From JBDSLU01 sp031407765 (GTDB taxonomy: Bacteria > Acidobacteriota > Vicinamibacteria > Vicinamibacterales > Vicinamibacteraceae), in NCBI GenBank assembly GCA_031407765.1, contig JANOIR010000118.1:1-10715 (forward strand): DNA of 10,715 nucleotides, given 5' to 3'. The notes below the pieces were generated by a model. That model saw only the letters and a program-made list of their open reading frames with translations. It did not search any database and was not told where the DNA came from. Of this stretch, positions 6,593 through 10,715 are shown piece after piece (positions within the stretch are counted from its first letter, which is position 1; the number at the start of each line of letters is the position of its first letter). The translations under genes were made by a program, and so were the position numbers.

Positions 6593-6733
6593 CGGTCCCC
6601 TCAGGACCGCGCGCAGGCCGCCCTCCGGGCTGCCGGCTGCCATTTGCCGACGCGCCTTCGCGCGTCGACCAGACGATGGCTCCGGACTCCGTCCTCGCCA
6701 TTCGTCACGCGACGCTGGGCGCGTCGCGGCGCC
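6593..6733 (+). repeat. Dispersed intergenic repeat, copy B
   Basis: Gap-free partner of 660-800. It opens with the hairpin CGGTCC-CCTCA-GGACCG (6593-6609), identical in stem core and loop to copy A. It keeps the compound hairpin at 6676-6701, where the only change is in the 3-nt loop (TTC to TCC). It has a perfect CGACGCG/CGCGTCG stem near 6647-6666, where copy A has one non-pairing change. Like copy A it lies directly 3' of a plus-strand gene in the same orientation. From 6734 to 6803 nothing else is recognised. Confidence 0.8.
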
Positions 6734-6803
6734 GGCCCGCGGGGCGGCGGGAAATGACGCAGGTCGGACGTTCCCGTGACACTGCCGGGCTGCGGCCTTG
6801 GTG

Positions 6804-6809
6804 TATGAT
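6804..6809 (+). promoter_or_regulatory. Candidate -10 for the small Cys/His gene and desaturase
   Basis: TATGAT (5 of 6 to consensus) ends 9 nt before the ATG at 6819, and no Shine-Dalgarno lies between. GTGACA at 6776-6781 is too far away (22 bp) to be a normal -35. Transcription from here would start only a few nucleotides before the ATG. Confidence 0.4.
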
Positions 6810-6818
6810 CAATCCACG

Positions 6819-7043
6819 ATGTTGAAGGGTTTCACACATGCGCGGCTTGCCTGCGGCTGTCGCGTCGCGTTCCGCGAGGGCGTGGAAGGCAGTCCCGTGA
6901 CGATCGTGGTCGATCAGAAGTCGCCGGGGTGTCCGCTAATGCTGCACGTGCAGGACTTCCCGCTCTTCGATTACCGCGAATCCATGCGTCCGTCGACGCG
7001 CCTCGGTCCTCCCGAGGAAGAAGAGTTCGAAGAAGAAGGATGA
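6819..7043 (+). CDS. Small conserved-looking Cys/His protein of unknown function
   Basis: 74 residues, not assigned to a family. The N-terminal half has a beta-like pattern with Cys12-Gly-Cys14, Cys38 and His43 (CGCRVAF ... GCPLMLHV), which could bind a zinc or iron ion. The C-terminus is strongly acidic (PPEEEEFEEEG). There is no signal peptide or membrane segment, so it is cytoplasmic. The ATG at 6819 is preferred over an in-frame GTG at 6798 because the latter lies before the -10-like TATGAT. Its TGA overlaps the desaturase ATG as ATGA, so the two are translationally coupled and one may help the other. It could be a regulatory or accessory factor for the desaturase, but that is inference from position alone. 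Confidence 0.65.
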   Translation: MLKGFTHARLACGCRVAFREGVEGSPVTIVVDQKSPGCPLMLHVQDFPLFDYRESMRPSTRLGPPEEEEFEEEG

Positions 7044-7945
7044 GCAGCGTCGGTCACGCCGTCGAGCGGTCACCGGGATCGTGGGTCTCGGTGTCGGTCT
7101 TCTGGCTCGTCCAGGTGTCTGCGCTCCTGGTCTTCTTCGTGCCCTTCGCCTGGGGCCTGGTTGGCCTCTGGGCGTTCATGCACTTCTTCCGGGCCATCGG
7201 CCTGACGCTGGCGTTCCACCGCTACTTCGCCCACCGCGCCTTCAAGATGGGTCGCCTCACCCAGTTCTTCTGGGCGCTGGTCGGCACGTCGGCGATGCAG
7301 AAGGGCCCGCTGTGGTGGGCCGGGCATCACGTCACGCACCACAAGTACGCCGACCGCGACGGCGATCCGCACAGCCCGCACGTCAGCGGCCTGTTCCACG
7401 CGCACATCGGCTGGTTCACGAGCGACGTCCGCTACAACAAGATCGAGCCGACCAACCCGGTGGTGCGCGACTTCAGCCGCTTCCCGGAACTGCGGATCCT
7501 GAACGAGCACTACTGGGCGCCGCCGGCGCTGATCGCGCTCGGGATGTATCTGTACGGCGGCATGCAGTGGCTCGCCTGGGGCTTTCTGCTGCCGACGATG
7601 ACGCTGGCGCACGCGACTTTCTGCATCAACACGGTCAACCATCTGCTCGGCTCGCGCCGGTTCAAGACGATGGACCAGTCGCGCAACAACCTGCTGACGG
7701 CGATCTTCGCGGTGGGCGAGGGCTGGCACAACAACCACCACCGCTACCAGCGCTCGGCTCGCAACGGCTTTTACTGGTGGGAGATCGATCTCACCTACTA
7801 CGTGATCGCGATCATGGGCTGGCTGGGCCTGGCCTGGGACATCCAGCCGGTGCCCGAGCGCATCTACCGTGAAGCCGAGGCGCACGTGGTCGCGGCGCCC
7901 GAGCCCGACATCGATTCGGTCGAATCCGCCGCCGACGTCGCGTAG
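7040..7945 (+). CDS. Acyl-CoA delta-9-type fatty acid desaturase
   Basis: 301 residues, an integral membrane di-iron desaturase that inserts a cis double bond into a saturated acyl chain (stearoyl-CoA desaturase type). Three histidine boxes are intact: HRYFAH (His60, His65), HVTHH (His97, His100, His101) and HNNHH (His230, His233, His234) in the GEGWHNNHH context. VNHLLG (His201) provides the extra ligand seen in this family. Hydrophobic segments at about 16-55, 75-88, 160-195 and 253-268 fit the four-helix topology. The last 30 residues are acidic and variable. The start is ATG 7040, overlapping the upstream stop; GA-rich sequence just before it provides a weak Shine-Dalgarno inside the upstream coding tail. 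The role is likely membrane-lipid fluidity. It needs an electron donor: the window's ferredoxin is one conceivable source, but no linkage is shown. Confidence 0.93.
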   Translation: MSSVGHAVERSPGSWVSVSVFWLVQVSALLVFFVPFAWGLVGLWAFMHFFRAIGLTLAFHRYFAHRAFKMGRLTQFFWALVGTSAMQKGPLWWAGHHVTHHKYADRDGDPHSPHVSGLFHAHIGWFTSDVRYNKIEPTNPVVRDFSRFPELRILNEHYWAPPALIALGMYLYGGMQWLAWGFLLPTMTLAHATFCINTVNHLLGSRRFKTMDQSRNNLLTAIFAVGEGWHNNHHRYQRSARNGFYWWEIDLTYYVIAIMGWLGLAWDIQPVPERIYREAEAHVVAAPEPDIDSVESAADVA

Positions 7946-7948
7946 CGA

Positions 7949-7972
7949 ACGGCCGGTCACCCGACCAGCCGT
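7949..7972 (+). terminator. Candidate terminator after the desaturase gene
   Basis: ACGGC-C-GGTC / GACC-A-GCCGT form a 9-bp stem with one internal mismatch and an ACCC loop, beginning 4 nt after the stop. A TTTT run at 7983-7986 follows at 10 nt, so it is only a partial match to an intrinsic terminator. Confidence 0.45.
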
Positions 7973-7975
7973 CTA

Positions 7976-8053
7976 TCAGCCCTTTTCGCTTCGATCCTTC
8001 GCGCGGCGTTCGGCTCCGCGCTCGCCACCGAGCCGGCCCTCCTGCCTCAGCAC
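7976..8053 (-). pseudogene. Duplicated C-terminal fragment of an Arc-like ribbon-helix-helix gene
   Basis: Read on the minus strand from 8053, this gives VLRQEGR, an Arg/Glu/Ala-rich tail and a TGA at 7976-7978, in the same register as residues 41-66 of the intact gene at 8172-8372. The first 20 bp (8034-8053) are identical to 8234-8253 and similarity continues with substitutions to the stop. Upstream of 8053 the similarity ends abruptly and the frame meets a stop (8078-8080), so there is no DNA-binding domain and no start. It is a truncated paralogue relic left by a local duplication. Confidence 0.7.
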
Positions 8054-8064
8054 GTTGACTGTGG

Positions 8065-8090
8065 CCGGCCCGTCTTCTCAGACGGGCCGG
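8065..8090. terminator. Strong GC hairpin at the duplication breakpoint
   Basis: CCGGCCCGTC (8065-8074) and GACGGGCCGG (8081-8090) make a perfect 10-bp stem around a TTCTCA loop. No U-tract follows on either strand. It begins 12 bp past the point where the duplicated ribbon-helix-helix fragment stops matching. It may act as a terminator for the desaturase transcript or be part of the repeat family, since the loop resembles the CCTCA loops of copies A and B. Confidence 0.45.
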
Positions 8091-8098
8091 GGACAGCC

Positions 8099-8154
8099 CT
8101 TGGTGCGTGCGGCGGCTATTCGCCGCGCTGAGCGCGCGGCGGCGCCGCACGCGG
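8099..8154 (+). repeat. Partial relative of the dispersed repeat, copy C
   Basis: Positions 8118-8146 (ATTCG followed by CCGCGCTGAGCGCGCGG and CGGCGCC) match the right end of copy A (766-800) with a 5-nt deletion and two changes. The flanks TTGGTGCG (8099-8106) and CACGCGGG (8148-8155) are shared with copy D. It lies downstream of a plus-strand gene, like the other copies. Confidence 0.5.
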
Positions 8155-8171
8155 GCTGCGGGTGCTCGCGA

Positions 8172-8372
8172 TCACGCCCTGCCGCCGTTCTTTTCCTTCG
8201 CGCTGCGTTCCCCGGCGCGATCGGATGCGATGCGGCCCTCCTGCCTCAGCACCCGGCGGAGCACGAACTCGATCTGTCCGTTCAGCGAACGCAGGTCGTC
8301 GTTGGCCCAGCGCTGGACGGCGTCGAGCACCTCCGGGTCGATGCGCAGCAGGAAGGCCTTGCGCTCGCTCAT
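8172..8372 (-). CDS. Arc-like ribbon-helix-helix DNA-binding protein
   Basis: 66 residues. MSERKAFLLRIDPEVLDAVQRWA gives the beta-strand and first helix of an Arc/MetJ-type fold, and DDLRSLNGQIEFVLRRVLRQ is the second helix with the usual S-x-N-x-QIE turn. Such proteins dimerise to place a two-stranded ribbon in the DNA major groove. The C-terminal 22 residues are basic and charged, probably disordered. It lies 10 nt downstream of the broken SPFH gene on the same strand, with a weak AGGA Shine-Dalgarno within the SPFH stop region. Arc-like genes next to SPFH genes are a familiar arrangement, so this pair was once an operon. It may act as a local repressor, as no toxin partner is adjacent. A truncated copy of its C-terminus lies downstream. 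Confidence 0.78.
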   Translation of the reverse strand: MSERKAFLLRIDPEVLDAVQRWANDDLRSLNGQIEFVLRRVLRQEGRIASDRAGERSAKEKNGGRA

Positions 8373-8382
8373 CCCGCTCGTC

Positions 8383-8912
8383 CTACTGATAGATCGTCCC
8401 GGTGTTGACGATCGGCTGCGCGCCGCGCTCGCCGCAGAGCACGACCAGCAGGTTGCTGACCATCGCCGCCTTGCGCTCCTCGTCGAGCGAGACGATGCCC
8501 TTGTGCGAGAGCATGGTCAGCGCCATCTCCACCATCCTCACCGCGCCTTCGACGATGCGCTGCCGCGCCGGGATGATCGCGCCGGCCTGCTGGCGCTGGA
8601 GCATCGCCGCGGCGATCTCGGGCGCGTAGGCCAGGTGGCTGATGCGGGCCTCGGTCACCTCGACGCCGGCCTTGGCGAGCCGATCCTGGATTTCGCTTCA
8701 GGTGCTTGAGGTGCGAGCTCTCGAAGTTGCGGATGCGGAGCGAGATGGGATGGGTGGTGACGAAGGGCATCACCCAGCGCAGCCCGGCCTCCCGGATCGT
8801 GCCGCGGTAGCTGCCGAACAACTGCACCACGCGCGCCTCGTTCAGGGTTCACCAGGTGCGGTCGTCGTTGAGCGGGGTACCGATACTCGTCGTCGGGCTG
8901 TTCCCGGATCAT
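8383..8912 (-). pseudogene. Broken SPFH/band-7 (stomatin-prohibitin) gene
   Basis: Three reading frames each carry SPFH protein in the right order. From ATG 8912: MIREQPDDEYR, a short stretch, then LVNP. One extra base near 8844 breaks the expected VNPNEARV. The next frame gives NEARVVQLFGSYRGTIREAGLRWVMPF and LRIRNFESSHLKHLK to about 8700. The third frame, from about 8698, gives EIQDRLAKAGVEVTEARISHLAYAPEI to VVNTGTIYQ-like ends and TAG at 8383-8385. Relative to the family (roughly 280-300 residues), the N-terminal membrane segments and about 100-plus residues of the central SPFH domain are missing. The remaining C-terminal helical region is well kept. A strong AAGGAGG site precedes the ATG. 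This is a recently decayed gene, or, less likely, an assembly fault. Intact relatives form membrane-associated oligomeric scaffolds. Confidence 0.8.
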
Positions 8913-8914
8913 GG

Positions 8915-8930
8915 CGAAGGGCCTCCTTCG
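8915..8930 (-). promoter_or_regulatory. Hairpin enclosing the SPFH Shine-Dalgarno
   Basis: On the minus strand CGAAGG-AGGC-CCTTCG folds with a 6-bp stem that contains most of the AAGGAGG ribosome-binding site, 2 nt before the ATG at 8912. It could limit translation initiation. The downstream gene is broken, so any present role would concern the linked ribbon-helix-helix gene. Confidence 0.4.
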
Positions 8931-9062
8931 CTCGCACGGCCGGCCTGTCTGCCGGCGGGCACGAGATAGCGAAGTGATATCAGTGTGCTAGCTCGATGTC
9001 CAGCTTGCGCGCGGACCGGCGCCGACGCTCAGCACGGGGCATGAGAGCTGAACCAACGACGC

Positions 9063-9068
9063 TACAAT
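9063..9068 (+). promoter_or_regulatory. Candidate -10 for the CPCC protein gene
   Basis: TACAAT (5 of 6 to consensus) ends 6 nt before the ATG at 9075. This places the expected transcription start at or within a base or two of the start codon. No -35 and no Shine-Dalgarno are visible. The rest of the 162-bp spacer back to 8913 holds the SPFH ribosome-binding hairpin and a GCCGGC-loop-GCCGGC hairpin near 8938-8955. Confidence 0.45.
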
Positions 9069-9074
9069 GCGCAG

Positions 9075-9377
9075 ATGGCGCGTCTGAAGTCCGAGCTGAC
9101 CGTCGAATGTCCGTGCTGCCGAGCGACGCTCGTCGTGGACACCAACCTGAAGCGCGTGGTTTCGCACGTCGAGCCGGAGCGCGGCGACAAGCCGAACCTG
9201 GACGACGCGCAGGGCATCCTCCGGGCCGAGACGGCGCGTCGCGAGGCGCTCTTTCAGGACTCGGTCGAGCACGAGCGGACGCGCGGTGACGCCTTGTCGC
9301 AGCGGTTCGAGGAAGCGCTGCGCCAGGCGCGCGAGGAGCCGGTTACCCGGCCGAAGCGCGACTTCGACTGGGACTGA
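9075..9377 (+). CDS. Small CPCC-motif protein with coiled-coil tail, function unknown
   Basis: 100 residues. The N-terminus is a small beta-rich unit, LTVECPCCRATLVVDTNLKRVV, with Cys12, Cys14 and Cys15. This looks like one knuckle of a zinc ribbon, but the second Cys pair is missing; His31 could be a further ligand. Residues about 42-90 are highly charged and probably a single long helix or coiled coil (AQGILRAETARREALFQ, FEEALRQAREE). The end is acidic/basic (RDFDWD). Soluble, with no signal peptide. I recognise the layout as a recurrent acidobacterial-type hypothetical but know no function for it. The start is ATG 9075, with TACAAT 6 nt before it and no Shine-Dalgarno. It is convergent with the transglutaminase-like gene; hairpins lie between. 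Confidence 0.68.
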   Translation: MARLKSELTVECPCCRATLVVDTNLKRVVSHVEPERGDKPNLDDAQGILRAETARREALFQDSVEHERTRGDALSQRFEEALRQAREEPVTRPKRDFDWD

Positions 9378-9382
9378 ACGTG

Positions 9383-9427
9383 TTGGTGCGCGCGCCCCTC
9401 GGGCGCGCGGCGGCGCCGTCACGCGGG
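9383..9427 (+). repeat. Partial relative of the dispersed repeat with a terminator-like hairpin, copy D
   Basis: TTGGTGCG at the left, GCGCGCGGCGGCGCCG in the middle and CACGCGGG at the right match copy C (8099-8155). It contains CGCGCGCCC (9389-9397) and GGGCGCGCG (9401-9409), a perfect 9-bp stem with a CTC loop, 11 nt after the CPCC gene stop. It lacks a U-tract. Confidence 0.5.
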
Positions 9428-9437
9428 TGGGGGTTGG

Positions 9438-9464
9438 CGGCGGTCCTCTCAGAAACCACCGCCG
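9438..9464. terminator. Second hairpin between convergent genes
   Basis: CGGCGGT (9438-9444) and ACCGCCG (9458-9464) form a 7-bp perfect stem with a 13-nt loop containing CTCTCAG. It is 5 nt from the stop of the minus-strand transglutaminase-like gene and could serve both convergent transcripts. There is no U-tract. Confidence 0.4.
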
Positions 9465-9469
9465 GCCAG

Positions 9470-10180
9470 TCAGGCCCCGAACGACGCCGGGATCGGCGTC
9501 CAGCGCGAGCGATTGTAGAAGATCGGCTTGCGTCCGCTGTTCGCGTCCAGATACGCGCGGTACTTCGCGCGCAGTCGCTCGATGCGATCGCGATCGGTCT
9601 TGATCGCCCGGTGCGGCAGGTCGATCAGCGCCTGCTCGACCGCCCACACGTTCTTCGGCGACAGCCGCCAGTCGTAGCGGCCCATCAGCGTGCGCAGGTC
9701 GGCGACGCCGTAGCCGCGCACGCCGCCGGTCAGGTCGACGTACGGATCCACGTAGCTCAAGGCGAGGTCGCGCAGGCGGCGGAACACCGGCTTGCGCCCG
9801 TGCAGGCCGGGATCGCGCGAGCGTGCGATCGATCCCCATCCGCGCTGGCCGCGGTAGACGAAAATCACATGATCGAGCTGATCGATCGACTCGAGGCTCA
9901 TGACGAGCGGCGGATAGCCGCGCTGCTCGAGGATCGTGGCCGCCGAGAGCGCCGCTTCCATGCAGTGCGCCATGCCGTGACGGACGACGCCGCGGAAGCT
10001 GCGCTGGGTGCCCCCGCCCTTTTCGGTGTTGTAGGGCAGGTGATTGAGCCAGGCCTGCACCGCGCCCGGGGTGCGAAGTGTGTCGACAATCCGTCGCTCG
10101 GCGGCCGTGAAGGGGAGATCCGGAGACGTGGCGATGCGTGAAGTTTCCTGTCGATCCTCGTGTATACTCCCGCCGTTCAT
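9470..10180 (-). CDS. Transglutaminase-like cysteine-protease-fold protein
   Basis: 236 residues, soluble, no signal peptide. The N-terminal part (FTAAERRIVDTLRTPGAVQAWLNHLPYN) is helical. The core has the transglutaminase-like order Cys-His-Asp: RHGMAHCMEAAL with Cys73, LDHVIFVY with His104, and ARSRDPGLHGRKPVF with Asp123. A Tyr/Asp-rich segment (YVDPYVDLTG, RYDWRLSPKNVW) and a basic helical C-terminus follow. This fits a conserved bacterial family of transglutaminase-like proteins whose substrate is unknown; peptide or amide hydrolysis or transfer is possible if the triad is real. The start is ATG 10180, with GGGGGAG at about 10189-10195 at good spacing, and no other start codon lies before the conserved region. 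It is divergent from the RNA-binding protein gene across a 109-bp spacer. Confidence 0.72.
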   Translation of the reverse strand: MNGGSIHEDRQETSRIATSPDLPFTAAERRIVDTLRTPGAVQAWLNHLPYNTEKGGGTQRSFRGVVRHGMAHCMEAALSAATILEQRGYPPLVMSLESIDQLDHVIFVYRGQRGWGSIARSRDPGLHGRKPVFRRLRDLALSYVDPYVDLTGGVRGYGVADLRTLMGRYDWRLSPKNVWAVEQALIDLPHRAIKTDRDRIERLRAKYRAYLDANSGRKPIFYNRSRWTPIPASFGA

Positions 10181-10289
10181 TGAGCAAGCTCCCCCTGCTT
10201 GTCCGGTTCGCCGTGGGCTGCGTTCCCGAGCGCGCGGGTGTGCGGTCCAAGTCTAGCTTCGCGCTGCCACGCCAGAACACTATCGGATT

Positions 10290-10646
10290 ATGGGTCGCAG
10301 GCTCTATATCGGAAATCTGCCGTACAGCACCACGGACGAGGATCTGACGACGCTCTTCTCGCAGGTGGGGACAGTCGAGAACGTGCGCGTCATGCGCGAC
10401 ATGGCCACCGGCCGGGCGCGCGGGTTCGGGTTCGTGCAGATGGCAACCGACGCCGAGGCTGAAAAGGCGATCGCGGAATTCCACGAGTACGAGATGCAGG
10501 GGCGTCCGCTCGTGGTCAACGAGGCCAAGCCGAAACCCGAGTTTGCCGCCGGCGCCGGCCGCGGCTTCGGACGCGGTGGCGGCGACGTCGGCGGTGGGGG
10601 AGGCGACTTCGGCGGTGGCCGCGGCTCCCGCGAGCCGCGCGGGTAG
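10290..10646 (+). CDS. Glycine-rich RRM RNA-binding protein
   Basis: 118 residues. A single RRM spans residues about 3-79, with RNP2 LYIGNL (5-10) and RNP1 RGFGFVQM (44-51). RNP1 includes the two aromatic residues that stack on RNA bases. The tail (about 87-118) is Gly/Arg-rich (GRGFGRGGG, GGGGGDFGGG, SREPRG), as in cyanobacterial Rbp and other bacterial stress- or cold-linked RRM proteins. It probably binds single-stranded RNA in the cytoplasm and may act as an RNA chaperone. The start is ATG 10290; no Shine-Dalgarno precedes it, and a weak -10-like CACTAT ends 6 nt upstream. The spacer back to 10181 shows no clear -35. Cold regulation is known for relatives but is not shown here. Confidence 0.93.
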   Translation: MGRRLYIGNLPYSTTDEDLTTLFSQVGTVENVRVMRDMATGRARGFGFVQMATDAEAEKAIAEFHEYEMQGRPLVVNEAKPKPEFAAGAGRGFGRGGGDVGGGGGDFGGGRGSREPRG

Positions 10647-10686
10647 CTAACCACGTTTTATTCATCGGGTCAAACACCGTCCAAAT

Positions 10687-10702
10687 GGGGGGCCGGCCCC
10701 CC
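10687..10702. terminator. Perfect 16-bp GC palindrome near the right end
   Basis: GGGGGGCC/GGCCCCCC is a perfect self-complementary block 40 nt after the RNA-binding protein stop, inside ATG6-CCGG-C8AT. It could form a strong hairpin, but there is no U-tract and homopolymer runs of this kind are also common at assembly ends. A TTTTATT stretch lies before it at about 10656-10662. Confidence 0.35.
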
Positions 10703-10715
10703 CCATCGGGCGGCG

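Noticed and set aside
5973..6701. Minus-strand open frame of 242 codons opposite the TlpA-like gene
   Set aside because: The CxxC thioredoxin frame on the plus strand is decisive. The first residues of this frame resemble a similar frame at 768 only because both start in the dispersed repeat.
8172..8912. Toxin-antitoxin module (ribbon-helix-helix antitoxin plus partner)
   Set aside because: The adjacent gene is a recognisable SPFH protein, not a toxin. The arrangement fits an Arc-like/SPFH pair.
8988..10484. Minus-strand open frame of 498 codons
   Set aside because: It runs antisense through the CPCC and RRM genes and out of frame through the transglutaminase-like gene, whose motifs are in another frame.
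1..10715. CRISPR array, tRNA/rRNA genes, insertion sequences, prophage or defence genes
   Set aside because: No regularly spaced repeats, no tRNA-like cloverleaf or rRNA sequence, and no transposase, integrase, nuclease or toxin motif seen on either strand.

Overview
This is a GC-rich bacterial chromosomal window. It carries an Acidobacteriota-like gene set: a DUF2203 protein, a 7Fe-type ferredoxin, a secreted protease/propeller/outer-membrane-barrel fusion, an Arc-like ribbon-helix-helix protein next to an SPFH protein, and a glycine-rich RRM protein. The barrel protein and the lipoprotein imply a two-membrane envelope. Acidobacteriota (perhaps Vicinamibacteria) is an inference from gene content and was not tested by a search.

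Layout. Positions 1-279 (-) hold the 5' part of a cupredoxin-like lipoprotein gene. It diverges from a DUF2203 gene (295-648, +) across a 15-bp gap that carries a palindromic -10 box. After a repeat-bearing spacer come an IclR-type regulator (879-1700) and a ferredoxin (1712-1972), tightly spaced and probably co-transcribed. Converging on them is a minus-strand pair: a 1035-residue metalloprotease / beta-propeller / Omp85-like barrel protein (5640-2533), followed by a hotdog acyl-CoA thioesterase (2505-2017). A 377-bp divergent spacer with a nested inverted repeat leads to a TlpA-type thioredoxin (6018-6584). Then come a small Cys/His protein (6819-7043) and an acyl-CoA delta-9-type desaturase (7040-7945), overlapping by ATGA.

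From 7946 to 8930 the sequence shows decay and duplication. There is a stray copy of the C-terminus of an Arc-like ribbon-helix-helix gene, the intact gene itself, and upstream of it an SPFH/band-7 gene broken by two internal deletions and frame breaks. The window ends with a small CPCC protein (9075-9377, +), a transglutaminase-like protein (10180-9470, -) and an RRM RNA-binding protein (10290-10646, +).

Two patterns cut across the genes. First, a dispersed intergenic repeat has two copies of 141 bp, about 85% identical and gap-free, each starting 8-11 nt after a plus-strand stop codon. Two shorter relatives also follow plus-strand genes. Second, several plus-strand genes lack a Shine-Dalgarno and instead have a -10-like hexamer 6-9 nt before the ATG, suggesting leaderless or near-leaderless mRNAs.

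The genes look like housekeeping, envelope and lipid functions rather than one pathway. I see no defence island, prophage, CRISPR array, insertion sequence or biosynthetic cluster. The most unusual items are the repeat family, the protease-barrel fusion, the decayed SPFH locus and the symmetric divergent promoter.
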